64,000 bases of DNA from Thalassobacterium sedimentorum (GCF_031127905.1 NZ_JARXIC010000002.1:124001-188000), one strand, 5' to 3'. Numbered from the stretch's first letter, positions 53,857 to 63,835 are shown. Translations and numbers: made by a program. Notes: generated by a model not told the origin, from the sequence alone.

Positions 53857-55715
53857 TCGCTCACCTCCGCCCAAAGTGATTCCGTATTCCAAGTCAGCCC
53901 ACCGAGTGGCGTGGGCTCCACATTACGCCAGCGGTTACGATAGCCAGCATAATCTTTGGCACTGACCAAAAAAATAAAAGGTTGCTGCTCTGCGAGAATG
54001 GCCTGCACTTCATTAAAATACTTTTTGCGCGTATCGACGTCTGTGTGCCGCCCGACTTCACGCATCAATTCATCAATTCGCGCCTCCCACTCGGTGGCCG
54101 GCGCCTGCTGTTGTGGATACCAAAAATGCATGCGTCCCCCACTCATTAAAATATCTTTGCCCGCATAAGGATCCGGCGCCCCGCCACCGAGACCAAGCAT
54201 GCAAGCCTCATATTCGAAAGCGTCGGAAATTTTAGTCACGATGGTATTAAAATCGAGAAACTGTAGCTCCACCTCAATACCCAGTGCTGCCATATTTTCT
54301 TTAAACACAGTGGCCATTTCGACACGCAATCCATTATTGGAATTGGTGATCAGAGAGAACTCGACTCGACGCCCGCCACCGTCAAATAACTGCTCATCGC
54401 GATACTCAAACCCCATTTCACGGAAGAGCTCGCGCGACTTTTGAACTTGGTAAGGATATTTTCGAATGTCATCGTTATACCAGAACTTACGCTTTGGGGA
54501 TACGTAACCGTTCAATATGTCCGCACGATTAAAAAAGACACCACGGATAATACCTTCGCGATTAATTCCATAAGAAATCGCCTGACGGAAACGTTTATCC
54601 GAAAACCACTCAAATTTATAGGGAGCAATATAGGGCTGGCCCTCCGAGTTAGTCCCAGGGTTGAGATTAAACCAGATAAAATTAGTTGTATTGGAAGGCC
54701 CCATATCCAGGACCGTGTAATCAAAGCGCTCCTCACCGCGTCGCACCCAAGCCACGTTATCAGGACCAATAGACTCAAAATCGGTTTGCCCCTGCGCAAA
54801 AGCTACATTGCTACTGTTGGCGTCTTGCACGATTTTCGAGATAATTCGATCTACATAGGGCAGACGCTGCCCCTGCGAATTCACCTTCCAGTAATTAGGA
54901 TTACGCGCAAAAACCATCCGTTCTCCGGGCCGATACGATTCTAATACAAACATATTCAAGCCCACAATTTTCCAAGGCTCGTTAATCGCTGTTTCAACAC
55001 TCCACTGGTCCAACAGTGTACCGTCCTGATAAGATTCATACAATATATGCTTGGGTAGAATCTCCTCACCACCGCCAAATAGTAAAAACGGCGCATATAC
55101 CTCAGGAGTCGTAAAGCGAACCGTGTAATCGTCGATCATTTCCACCTGTGGCTCCTGCCCGTTGATTTGCTGCCCAAAGGTCGAACGCGAATTATAGCGA
55201 TAGAGTGGACGTCCGTCATCGCCCAACAACAGCTCTCCCGTGTCAGGATCACGTTTTTTAGCAAAAAATGTTTGCCAGGTAAACACCACATCCTCGGCAG
55301 TGAAAGGATGCCCATCACTCCAATACACCCCCTCCCGAATATAAAAAGTGTACTGCATGCGATCTTCTGAAATTTCCCATGATTTCGCCAAATTAGGAAT
55401 CACCTCACCTGACTTTGGATCCAAGCTGATCAAACTATCCAGTATCCGACCAATCACCACCGAACCGCCCACCGATTCATTCACTAACGGATTCACCGTA
55501 GCAACATCACCCGCAACGGTCTCGATAATGTGAGCACCAAATTCTCCATCAGTGAATGCATCCACCACCAACGCATCCACCGGTACTGCCTGCACAACTG
55601 CTTCCGGCCGAACCGGACGCGGCTCCGACTCACAGCCAAGCAACCCAAACACCACCAGCGCAAGAATCACAACCAGAGGACAGGAGCGTATATTATGATG
55701 ACGGTAGCATGGCAT
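53853..55715 (-). CDS. Peptide ABC transporter substrate-binding lipoprotein (OppA/DppA type)
   Basis: A 620-residue lipoprotein of the SBP_bac_5 family. Lipobox F-G-L-L-G-C with Cys at 28. The family pattern is present: SLISLDPKSGEVIPNLAKSWEISEDRMQYTFYIREGVYWSDGHPFTAEDVVFTW. It is longer than typical OppA (about 540 residues), with a Pro/Val-rich linker after the lipid anchor. First gene of the operon; the 123-base gap to the divergent DUF1800 gene must hold its promoter. Confidence 0.93.
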   Translation of the reverse strand: MPCYRHHNIRSCPLVVILALVVFGLLGCESEPRPVRPEAVVQAVPVDALVVDAFTDGEFGAHIIETVAGDVATVNPLVNESVGGSVVIGRILDSLISLDPKSGEVIPNLAKSWEISEDRMQYTFYIREGVYWSDGHPFTAEDVVFTWQTFFAKKRDPDTGELLLGDDGRPLYRYNSRSTFGQQINGQEPQVEMIDDYTVRFTTPEVYAPFLLFGGGEEILPKHILYESYQDGTLLDQWSVETAINEPWKIVGLNMFVLESYRPGERMVFARNPNYWKVNSQGQRLPYVDRIISKIVQDANSSNVAFAQGQTDFESIGPDNVAWVRRGEERFDYTVLDMGPSNTTNFIWFNLNPGTNSEGQPYIAPYKFEWFSDKRFRQAISYGINREGIIRGVFFNRADILNGYVSPKRKFWYNDDIRKYPYQVQKSRELFREMGFEYRDEQLFDGGGRRVEFSLITNSNNGLRVEMATVFKENMAALGIEVELQFLDFNTIVTKISDAFEYEACMLGLGGGAPDPYAGKDILMSGGRMHFWYPQQQAPATEWEARIDELMREVGRHTDVDTRKKYFNEVQAILAEQQPFIFLVSAKDYAGYRNRWRNVEPTPLGGLTWNTESLWAEVSE

Positions 55716-55838
55716 ACAGACCCTCTACGAAAGCCGCAGCGGAGCTTTGTTCAACGCTTTTCACTGGTTTTTCACTTCTCTTTGAAAATTTGAAACTTTT
55801 CTTTCCTAAACAACGATCTATCTTGTTCTACTATAACT

Positions 55839-57347
55839 ATGTCGCAATCTTCGCCTACCCCTCAAAATTTTGCCATCGAAGATGCCTGGAAACCCCTACC
55901 TGGCGGATTCTGGCGTATCGAAGAAGCACAACACTTCCTGCGACGAGTCGGTTTTTCAGCCTCTCCGGAAGCTGTAACCAGCGCCTTGCGCGGCTCGCCC
56001 AAAGCTTATTTACAACAAGCCTTTCGCCCCGACTCAGGCATGCAACGTAGCGACGCGCTTAAAGAATTCACGGCCAATATCCATCAGCGCTACCAACACA
56101 TATACAGAGAAGTTGAAGACGAAGAAGAAAAACGTAAACTGCGCCAGGAAATTCAGCGGGAAGAAAATGAATTATTTCGAGGCTTTGCGATGGATTGGTT
56201 CTACTACGCACGCCAACCCCAACAAAGCGCCCGCGAGAAGTTTGTCGTCTTCTTGCAAGACATCTTTGTAGTCGAGCAAAACAAAGTAAGAGACACCGAA
56301 CTACTCTTCTCCTTACAACAGACGCTGCGGGAAGGCACCACCAATAGTTATCCGGAGCTGTGTAAAAAAATCAGCCGTGAACCAGCCATGGTGCGGTATC
56401 TTGATTTACTGCAAAATACCGCCCGCAAACCCAACGAGAATTTCGCCCGGGAACTGTTCGAACTCTTCACCTTGGGCGAAGGCAACTACACCGAAACGGA
56501 CATCAAGGAAGCCGCTCGTGCGTTCACAGGCTATCGAATCAAAAAACGACGCGAGTTCTACCAGGAGCAACGACTGCACGACGACAGCAAAAAGACCATT
56601 TTCGGAGAAACCGGCAAATGGAATGGCGATGATGTCGTCGATATCACATTCAGACAACCCGCGGCCAAAACCTTTCTGATTCGCGAGCTCATTAAATTTT
56701 ACCTAACTGAAGAGGTCGTGCCCGAGCCCTACATTCAAGCACTCGGGGAACAATGGGCAGAGCATAACTTCAGCCTCAGCTATCTGATCGAGACCTTTTT
56801 TCAAAGCCGACTGTTTTTCCATCCCGCCTACCGTGGCAATATGGTGAAAAGCCCCCTACATTTCTACATCGGGCTCTGTCAGGATTTACGCATCGACATC
56901 GCACCTTTCGAAGCACGCGTGCTGCGCAGCATGGCTACCATGGGGCAGTCATTCTATAATCCACCCAATGTTCGGGGCTGGCTTTATGGCGAGCATTGGA
57001 TCAACTCGACAACGATTAGTGCACGTCGCCAACTCGTCGACTATATCTTCGCCAAACTTGACGAAGAAAATCTAAACGCTAATGAACAGCGCGACTTGGA
57101 AGCTGCACGTGAAGCTGGCCGCGGCAACTTTCTTGTCACTCAAGAGCGCCTCCAACAGGTGCTCAGTCTCGCTGCTGACGATCTAGCCACCCACCTCACC
57201 ACCTATTTCATTACCGCCCCTTCGCGTGCCACCTACCGCAACGCACTCCAATCCATACTGGGCAATACCCAAGACGAAGGCGCCGCAAAGCGTGTGCGCT
57301 ACGCCATCATCGCTCTACTCCAATCCCCCGCCTATAATCTTTGCTAA
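55839..57347 (+). CDS. DUF1800-family protein
   Basis: A 502-residue protein. Family pattern: WRIEEAQHFLRRVGFSASPEAV at the start, then NFARELFELFTLGEGNYTETDIKEAARAFTGY and SPLHFYIGL and NPPNVRGWLYGEHWINS. No clear signal peptide is seen. DUF1800 genes are almost always paired with DUF1501 genes in Verrucomicrobia, Planctomycetes and others, as here (38-base gap). Function is unknown; they may act on a shared exported substrate. Confidence 0.9.
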   Translation: MSQSSPTPQNFAIEDAWKPLPGGFWRIEEAQHFLRRVGFSASPEAVTSALRGSPKAYLQQAFRPDSGMQRSDALKEFTANIHQRYQHIYREVEDEEEKRKLRQEIQREENELFRGFAMDWFYYARQPQQSAREKFVVFLQDIFVVEQNKVRDTELLFSLQQTLREGTTNSYPELCKKISREPAMVRYLDLLQNTARKPNENFARELFELFTLGEGNYTETDIKEAARAFTGYRIKKRREFYQEQRLHDDSKKTIFGETGKWNGDDVVDITFRQPAAKTFLIRELIKFYLTEEVVPEPYIQALGEQWAEHNFSLSYLIETFFQSRLFFHPAYRGNMVKSPLHFYIGLCQDLRIDIAPFEARVLRSMATMGQSFYNPPNVRGWLYGEHWINSTTISARRQLVDYIFAKLDEENLNANEQRDLEAAREAGRGNFLVTQERLQQVLSLAADDLATHLTTYFITAPSRATYRNALQSILGNTQDEGAAKRVRYAIIALLQSPAYNLC

Positions 57348-57384
57348 CACTAGATGCGGTTCACCAACTGCCCCACTCCACAGC

Positions 57385-58620
57385 ATGCAAAACCTTCCTC
57401 TAACTCGCCGTGAATTCATCCGTGGTGCCGGCGGCCTCGGCTTCTTAGCATTTAGCGGCGTGGCCCCTGCGTTTCTAGCTCGCAGCGCCATGGCACAAAC
57501 ACCAGCACCCGAACGCGATCGCAGCATACTCGTCATCATTCAACTCGCTGGCGGCAACGATGGACTCAATACCGTCATCCCCTTCACAGACGACCGCTAC
57601 TACAACCTTCGCCCAACACTGGGACTGAAAAACGGTCTGCTGCACCTAAACGACGATCTGGCTCTGCACCCCTCTTGCAAAGATCTACATAAGCTCTACA
57701 ATGATGGCAAAATTTCCATCGTCCAAAACGTTGGATATCCCAATCCCAACCGCAGCCACTTTCGCTCCACCGAGATCTGGGAAACTGCCAGCGATGCTGA
57801 CACCTTCCAACGCGAAGGCTGGCTAGGCCGTTATTTCGACAACGACTGCGCAGGAAATCCTGAAGCAGACAACATCAACGCGGACCCCACCGCGATCCAT
57901 GTGGGTGACATGATCCCCCAGAGCTATTTATCGGAAAAGTCACACTCTTTATTTGGTATGAAACATCGCGGTCGCTTCGATCGCGGCAATGATCCCGCCG
58001 ACCTCGCCTACGAAAAATTGCTGCAAGCCGACCACATAGAAGGCAACGCCAGCTATCTACAACATACCATGATGAACACGCTCGTCACCGAACGACGCGT
58101 CGAGAAAATTATCGCCAATTATAAAGCCCTGAGTTCCTACCCAGGCACAAAATTGGCTCAATCACTCAAACGTGTCGCCGCCCTCATTCACGCCGATATG
58201 GAGACCCGCGTCTATTTCGTATCACAGAGTGGTTATGACACACATGCGAATCAATTACGCAATCAAGCGCGTCTGTTGAGCGAGCTATCGACTGCGATGA
58301 GCGCATTCCAGAAAGACCTCAATGCCCACAAAAAAGACGATCAAGTACTCACGATGACCTTTTCGGAATTCGGGCGACGCCCCGCCGAAAATGGCAGCGG
58401 CGGCACCGACCACGGCACAGCCGCTCCACTCTTTGTGATGGGCTCAAAAGTCAACGGCGGCCTGCTCGGCAAATCTCCCGAACTAGTCAGCGACGTTAAA
58501 AAAGACCTCGAGTACTCCACTGACTTTCGCGGCGTCTACAGCAGCGTCCTCGATAAATGGCTGGAGGCGGACTCCAGCAATATTCTCGGCAAACAATTTG
58601 AGCCAGTACCCTTCGTCTAA
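57385..58620 (+). CDS. DUF1501-family Tat-exported protein
   Basis: A 411-residue protein from the ATG at 57385 (MQNLPLTRREFIRGAGG); the longer frame overlaps the DUF1800 gene. A Tat signal TRREFIRGAGGLGFLAFSG is present, with cleavage near AMA|QTP. The body matches DUF1501 (sulfatase-like fold): LVIIQLAGGNDGLNTVIPF, then F-S-E-F-G-R-R-P-A-E-N and GTDHGTAAPLFVMG. Its TAA lies in the 8-bp target duplication of the adjacent IS. It ends the DUF1800-DUF1501 pair. Confidence 0.92.
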   Translation: MQNLPLTRREFIRGAGGLGFLAFSGVAPAFLARSAMAQTPAPERDRSILVIIQLAGGNDGLNTVIPFTDDRYYNLRPTLGLKNGLLHLNDDLALHPSCKDLHKLYNDGKISIVQNVGYPNPNRSHFRSTEIWETASDADTFQREGWLGRYFDNDCAGNPEADNINADPTAIHVGDMIPQSYLSEKSHSLFGMKHRGRFDRGNDPADLAYEKLLQADHIEGNASYLQHTMMNTLVTERRVEKIIANYKALSSYPGTKLAQSLKRVAALIHADMETRVYFVSQSGYDTHANQLRNQARLLSELSTAMSAFQKDLNAHKKDDQVLTMTFSEFGRRPAENGSGGTDHGTAAPLFVMGSKVNGGLLGKSPELVSDVKKDLEYSTDFRGVYSSVLDKWLEADSSNILGKQFEPVPFV

Positions 58621-58623
58621 ACC
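58616..58623 (+). repeat. Target-site duplication (left), TCTAAACC
   Basis: Identical 8-bp copies lie at 58616-58623 and 60110-60117, directly outside the IS ends. The left copy contains the stop codon of the DUF1501 gene. Confidence 0.9.
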
Positions 58624-60109
58624 CCAATGCGTTTAACTAAAACAATTATATATGGATGATTGTGGTTTTGATGTCACCGTACTGACTCAGATAGAACTTA
58701 GTTTTAGGTCGATTGATGACGTTTTGTCTCACAGACCTCGGACAGGAGCGCTTTCTTTTCTTCGGGATAGTTTCCTGTTTAAGCTCTTCGAAGGCCTTGG
58801 ATATAGACAATTCAATTAATTCCGGGGTGATTTGATCATAAACCAAAGAGACAAAATCCCAGATCGTTCGCATTTTATCCAGAGTTTTTCGAAAGCTGAC
58901 TTTAAGCATCGTCCCCTCGCAACTTCCTAATTCACGATTGACCGCACCACGAACGGAAGCGATGAGCGCACTACTCCAAACGGCGATGATGATTTCCTGC
59001 ACAGCGCAGAGCACATTTTTACTTTGCAGTAGTGCCGTTTTCTTTAATTCGTTTTTCAACTCTCCAAAATACAGTTCGTGCTCCCAGCGCTTAGCATAAA
59101 GCTCAACCAGCTCAATGGCTGGATGCTCGCGGGCATCCAGTAAATTGGTCCAAAATCGTAGCGTAACGACTTCCCCCTGTCGTGTGGTCAGTTCAGCTCG
59201 GATTTCACGCACAGTCAAGTGCCCTGCGAGTGTTGCCGGACGCTTACGAGAGCGTAAGGGCACCTGGATCGTTGCCGAGCCATCGTCGTGACGCTCAATG
59301 ACCTGCTGACAAGTGGTCGACTCGCTAACGCGTAGGACAAAAGCCCCATTGCCGGATTCGAAGCGTTTAACCAGTTCGTTCGCGAAATAGGCATTGCCGT
59401 AGAGTCGATCAGCCAAGAACAGGCAATCACGGGGGATACGATCCAACAATTTGTAACTCAAAGCTTGCTCTGATTCTCCTTCGCACCCGACCTCTACAGC
59501 CAAAGGGTTGTGCAGGCCTAATTCGACCAGACATACGACATTAATACGCACGAAGGCGACCTCCTTAAGTTCTGCCTGTTTACTGCGCCGTGAAGTGCCT
59601 TTTTGAAAATGATCAGCAACATCTTCGGTGTTTTTCAAATTAAAAGAGGTTCCATCAATCGCAACAAGCAGACGATCCTTATAGAAGCTCAACGGGTTAT
59701 GCGCTCGCTCTGAACGGACTCTCAAGCAATACTCACTGACTTTCTGCATCGCTTCATAGCTTACGCGCTGACGACTCTTGAAGATACCTGCATCGCTCAT
59801 ATTCAGCTCTAGAGCGCGTTTCAAATTCGAAGACAAATTCCCAACACCATGAATGCAATGATAACTCAGCGCGCACAACAGCTCTAGACACGATAATTTC
59901 GAGCTAGCGCCACGACGATCGCGGGCATTAAGCAAGCTATCCGATAATTCATCGCTTATGCCGATGAAATTACGAAACGCTTCGTTGAAACGACCCAATA
60001 GATGGTAACCGCCAGAGGATGATGCGAACATCCTAATTCTAATCGACACTATTATATTAAAGTACAAGCATTTTGTTCACTGACCGCATCTTTTAGTTAA
60101 ACGCATTGG
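58624..60109. mobile_element. Complete IS4-family insertion sequence (1486 bp)
   Basis: Perfect 19-bp terminal inverted repeats: CCAATGCGTTTAACTAAAA at 58624-58642 and TTTTAGTTAAACGCATTGG at 60091-60109. An 8-bp direct repeat TCTAAACC flanks it. It carries one intact transposase gene on the minus strand. Perfect ends, an intact transposase and an exact duplication point to a recent insertion. Confidence 0.95.
58646..60031 (-). CDS. IS4-family transposase
   Basis: A 461-residue DDE transposase from the ATG at 60031; the frame extends further only through a TTG at 60067. The IS4 signature Y-(2)-R-(3)-E-(6)-K is present in LYAKRWEHELYFGELKNELK. The first DDE acid is in LVAIDGTSFNLKN and the second in CLFLADRLYGNAYF. 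Its stop lies 3 bases from the left inverted repeat, so the gene fills the element. Confidence 0.93.
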   Translation of the reverse strand: MFASSSGGYHLLGRFNEAFRNFIGISDELSDSLLNARDRRGASSKLSCLELLCALSYHCIHGVGNLSSNLKRALELNMSDAGIFKSRQRVSYEAMQKVSEYCLRVRSERAHNPLSFYKDRLLVAIDGTSFNLKNTEDVADHFQKGTSRRSKQAELKEVAFVRINVVCLVELGLHNPLAVEVGCEGESEQALSYKLLDRIPRDCLFLADRLYGNAYFANELVKRFESGNGAFVLRVSESTTCQQVIERHDDGSATIQVPLRSRKRPATLAGHLTVREIRAELTTRQGEVVTLRFWTNLLDAREHPAIELVELYAKRWEHELYFGELKNELKKTALLQSKNVLCAVQEIIIAVWSSALIASVRGAVNRELGSCEGTMLKVSFRKTLDKMRTIWDFVSLVYDQITPELIELSISKAFEELKQETIPKKRKRSCPRSVRQNVINRPKTKFYLSQYGDIKTTIIHI

Positions 60110-60117
60110 TCTAAACC
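60110..60117 (+). repeat. Target-site duplication (right), TCTAAACC
   Basis: Second copy of the 8-bp duplication. Its bases 60111-60113 (CTA) are the TAG stop of the opposite-strand MFS gene. Confidence 0.9.
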
Positions 60118-61466
60118 CCGAGCGACCTAGCCGCTCTCTGTTTGCCGAAGCGCCAGCGATGAATAACAAAGACCATCGCCACAGTAAACACGAAGTACCA
60201 AGCAAAAGCCTGTAGCGAATCGATAAAAATCGAATCCTGAATCCTATCCTCAGACAAATCGCCCTCGGATCGAGCTTGAATCCATACAATTGAACCCGAA
60301 TACAGTAAGGACACAACGCCATAGCTAAAATTAGTGCTCAGCCCGCGAAAACTCAGCACAGTGGCACGCTGCTCAGAGGGTGCCGCCTCATTTAAATAGC
60401 GGCTCACAAAGAAGCCCGTCAATTGAATCGAAGCATACAAAAAGACCGCAGGTATAATGCCCCAAAGTGGAATCGCCAGCCCCAGTCCTAATAATCCCAC
60501 GAAGACCGCTCCTGCTGTCAGCAAAAAATTCCAAACTGGCGTATTTCTTTCAGTCAAAATACGCGCGACTCGCGGCACAAAGAGCCCCATTAATGACATG
60601 CCTGAGCCAATTAAACCATAAGTTGCGATGGGCCACTCGATTACATTCCAATACTCACTCGCTAATGTCAGGAACTGGCGTACCACACTGTCAATCACCA
60701 TTGCGGCCAGCAAAATACCGAAGGGCAGTGGCGTGGCCCAGATCCAACGCGCAGCCATGCCTGTTTGCCGCCAGCTCTGAACAAGCGTCGCGCGCACACT
60801 GAGGGCACAATCTCGTGGCGTCTCTCGCATACGCAGCGCCATACAAAAAACAATGACGCCCGAAAAGAAAGTCAGCAGTACCGGCAATCGAACCAACTGT
60901 GCTGGCTCCACCACCCAGTCGATTCCAACAAATTGCAACATTGCATTCACCATACGCGGATCATAAACGGCAGCACCGATCATCATTGCAAAAAAGAAGG
61001 CCAGCGAGGTATCTCGCTGCACCCGCTCCAATACACGAGGCCACTCATCTTTCAGCCCCGCAGCTTTGAGCGAATCATACACCAAAGCCTCATCCGCGCC
61101 GCTGGCGGCCGCCTCTGCCGTACCACTGAGCACTCGATTCAATACAAAAAATGCAAATAACCAGCCTCCGCCATCAATCGGTGCGACCAATAAAACCGCC
61201 ATTTCCAAAAGCATACAAACACCCGCAAGCAACAGTAAATTACGCCGTCCGATCGTATCCGCTAAGGCTCCTGAAGGCACTTCCAAGAGGACAATCGTTG
61301 CCGCCCAAATTCCATTCAACAAGCCAAACTGCGCCAGCGTAAGACCGTAATCCAAAAACAAGAGCGCATATACCGGGTAATAAAAACGAGCCGAAAAGAA
61401 CACACGAAACAGTGTGAAACTGCGTACATTGCGCCAAGCGATAGTTTCTAGGTTTACGATGTCCAT
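60111..61466 (-). CDS. MFS transporter
   Basis: A 451-residue major-facilitator protein from the ATG at 61466 (MDIVNLETIAWRNVRSFTLFR). About 12 membrane helices. The A-loop motif between helices 2 and 3 reads G-A-L-A-D-T-I-G-R-R-N, near the family G-x-L-a-D-r-x-G-r-r. The opening FYYPVYALLFLDYGLTLAQFG is typical of MFS proteins with unknown substrate. The ortholog class cannot be fixed by eye. The gene end coincides with the IS target duplication. Confidence 0.85.
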   Translation of the reverse strand: MDIVNLETIAWRNVRSFTLFRVFFSARFYYPVYALLFLDYGLTLAQFGLLNGIWAATIVLLEVPSGALADTIGRRNLLLLAGVCMLLEMAVLLVAPIDGGGWLFAFFVLNRVLSGTAEAAASGADEALVYDSLKAAGLKDEWPRVLERVQRDTSLAFFFAMMIGAAVYDPRMVNAMLQFVGIDWVVEPAQLVRLPVLLTFFSGVIVFCMALRMRETPRDCALSVRATLVQSWRQTGMAARWIWATPLPFGILLAAMVIDSVVRQFLTLASEYWNVIEWPIATYGLIGSGMSLMGLFVPRVARILTERNTPVWNFLLTAGAVFVGLLGLGLAIPLWGIIPAVFLYASIQLTGFFVSRYLNEAAPSEQRATVLSFRGLSTNFSYGVVSLLYSGSIVWIQARSEGDLSEDRIQDSIFIDSLQAFAWYFVFTVAMVFVIHRWRFGKQRAARSLGV

Positions 61467-61728
61467 AATCAAAAATTTGTGACAGCCCCAAAGCTTGCCA
61501 CCCACAACAGCACGACATGCGACGCACTTGTCACTCAAATAAATGCTGAAATACAACACACACTGATAAACCTCACCCGGATCGCCTCAATATTCTTAAA
61601 TTGCACAACTACAGACAAGTATCAGCTAATTGAATCAAGTGCTCAGCATCGTTTTCAGGTTTGCAAGCTGCGCAGAAAGCCACACAAACTTTCACCTCAT
61701 TTTTATTTAACTAAATCCGAATAATATT

Positions 61729-62970
61729 ATGTCCGAACCAAAACCTGTAAAAAAAGTTGCCCTGCTCACCGCTGGTGGCCTGGCGCCTTGTCTCTCCTCT
61801 GCCGTCGGTGGCCTGATTGAGCGTTACACAGAGCTTTACCCGGACATCGAAATCATCTGCTATCGCAGCGGTTATAAAGGTCTGCTACAAGGCGATAGTA
61901 TCAGTGTAACAGAAGAAATCCGTGCCACTGCAGGCACACTGCACGCACACGGCGGCAGTCCCATCGGCAATAGCCGAGTCAAATTGACCAATGTAAAAGA
62001 CTGCATCAAACGCGGCTTGGTCAAAGAAGGCGAAGACCCCCTAAAAGTCGCAGCCGATCAATTAACTAAGGACAATGTCGATGTGCTCCACACCATCGGG
62101 GGCGACGATACTAATACCACTGCTGCCGATCTAGCAGCTTACTTGGCAGAAAACGACTATGACCTGACTGTTGTCGGCTTGCCAAAGACCATTGATAACG
62201 ACGTCTTCCCCATCGCTCAAAGTCTGGGCGCATGGACTGCAGCCGAAGAAGGTGCCAAATATTTCGAAAACGTAGTTGCCGAGCACAACGCCAACCCACG
62301 CATGCTGATCATCCACGAAGTCATGGGTCGCAACTGTGGCTGGCTGACTGCAGCCACCGCGGATGTATACCGCAAGCGCCTCGACCGCTTGGAGTGGGCC
62401 GACGAAATTGGCCTGAGTGCCGAGCGCAAGGAAGTACACGCCATCTTCATTCCAGAGATGGACCTGGATATCCAAGCAGAAGCAAAACGCTTGAAAGCCG
62501 TGATGGATGAGCACGACAACGTAAATATTTTCATCTCAGAAGGTGCAGGGGTCGAAACCATTATTAAAGAAATGGAAGCAGCTGGCGAAGAAGTACCCCG
62601 CGATGCCTTCGGCCATGTCAAACTGGATGCAGTCAACCCTGGCAAATGGTTCGGCGAACAGTTTGCCAAGATGCTGGATGCAGAAAAAGTGCTGGTTCAA
62701 AAAAGCGGCTACTTTGCCCGCGCAGCCCCTGCGAATGTTGAGGACATTCGCCTGATTAAGAGCTGCACCGACTTGGCAGTCGACTGTGCAGTCGTACGTG
62801 AAAGCGGCGTAATCGGCCACGATGAAGACGATCGTAACATCTTGCGCGCCATTGAATTCCCACGTATCGCAGGCGGCAAGCCGTTCAATATCGACACACC
62901 ATGGTTCGAAGAACTACTGGACGCGATTGGCCAAAGCAAAGGCGCCAATATCGCCAAAGCCGGGCACTGA
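61729..62970 (+). CDS. pfp: Pyrophosphate-dependent 6-phosphofructokinase
   Basis: A 413-residue phosphofructokinase. The phosphate-donor site reads TIGGDDTNT (124-127 GGDD), where ATP-dependent enzymes have GGDGS; the second D marks PPi use. The catalytic segment is GLPKTIDNDVF (TIDND 154-158), followed by EVMGRNCGWLTA. It interconverts fructose 6-phosphate and fructose 1,6-bisphosphate reversibly using PPi. The 262 bases upstream hold its promoter and the MFS promoter. Confidence 0.94.
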   Translation: MSEPKPVKKVALLTAGGLAPCLSSAVGGLIERYTELYPDIEIICYRSGYKGLLQGDSISVTEEIRATAGTLHAHGGSPIGNSRVKLTNVKDCIKRGLVKEGEDPLKVAADQLTKDNVDVLHTIGGDDTNTTAADLAAYLAENDYDLTVVGLPKTIDNDVFPIAQSLGAWTAAEEGAKYFENVVAEHNANPRMLIIHEVMGRNCGWLTAATADVYRKRLDRLEWADEIGLSAERKEVHAIFIPEMDLDIQAEAKRLKAVMDEHDNVNIFISEGAGVETIIKEMEAAGEEVPRDAFGHVKLDAVNPGKWFGEQFAKMLDAEKVLVQKSGYFARAAPANVEDIRLIKSCTDLAVDCAVVRESGVIGHDEDDRNILRAIEFPRIAGGKPFNIDTPWFEELLDAIGQSKGANIAKAGH

Positions 62971-62982
62971 AATCTCAACTGA

Positions 62983-63690
62983 GTGAGCACTCCACATTCA
63001 TCCAGGCGCGCTTGGCATCCGCTAATCGCGCCTGCGATGGCAGCGCTCTCAACTTATTGGCCGGCGATCTTACTGATTCAGTTCGCCGCACTGACGGTCG
63101 TATTGGCCTACTATTTCATCGATGGTACTGCTGGTCTCTTTGCCACAATTGCGGGATGGAAGCAATCGGGCGGCCTTTACTTTGCTGCAGGCTCAACGAT
63201 CGTCAGTGGCGGCATTTTACCAGAACTGATTAAGCGGCGCTTTCGCCCCCCCGAAGTATCCGCCCCTGGTATCGGCGAGCTTTGCCATCAATTTACAATG
63301 TGGGCAACTCTTGGTATCGTAGTCGACTTGATGTATCGCCTACAAAGCCTATACTTCGGCAATGGTACGGATCCAGCAACACTCTTAACCAAGGTATTCG
63401 TCGACCAGTTCATATTCACTCCACTGATCAGCCTGCCATGCATTACGCTGTGGTTTGCCCTCAGAGAGGTCCATTATGCCCCCCGTGCATTCGTAGCCTA
63501 TCTGCGATTCCGCACACTGCTTAACCGTGTACTTCCTTTATGGACGACCTCTTTATGCTTCTGGCCGGTCATGCTCTGTATTGTATTTTCGCTACCTGCT
63601 CCTCTGCAATTTCCACTCTTTCTACTAGGAAATGCCGCCTTTAGCATACTAATGATCTTCATTGTACGCCATCAGACTCACTGCGAGTGA
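62983..63690 (+). CDS. Mpv17/PMP22-like membrane protein
   Basis: A 235-residue inner-membrane protein with a GTG start 12 bases after the pfp stop. About four to five helices. It resembles the Mpv17/PMP22 family: LTKVFVDQFIFTPLI in the middle (family T-x-x-x-x-D-Q), and later LWTTSLCFWPVMLCIVFSLPAPLQ (family W-x-x-W-P-x-x-Q-x-x-N-F-x-x-V-P). Mpv17 proteins in eukaryotes sit in mitochondrial or peroxisomal membranes; bacterial relatives are poorly studied. Probable operon with pfp, but no functional link is evident. Confidence 0.55.
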   Translation: MSTPHSSRRAWHPLIAPAMAALSTYWPAILLIQFAALTVVLAYYFIDGTAGLFATIAGWKQSGGLYFAAGSTIVSGGILPELIKRRFRPPEVSAPGIGELCHQFTMWATLGIVVDLMYRLQSLYFGNGTDPATLLTKVFVDQFIFTPLISLPCITLWFALREVHYAPRAFVAYLRFRTLLNRVLPLWTTSLCFWPVMLCIVFSLPAPLQFPLFLLGNAAFSILMIFIVRHQTHCE

Positions 63691-63835
63691 TACCATCATT
63701 AACACATCTGCTCAGGCGACAGCGGCCTGTAAACTATATGCGTGTCGAAAAAGGCCTAATACACCCGAGAAAACACGGTTAGTACTCGCCCCAGCTTAAG
63801 AAGTTATATTTCACGGGGAAGTGAACTCGCCTTTA

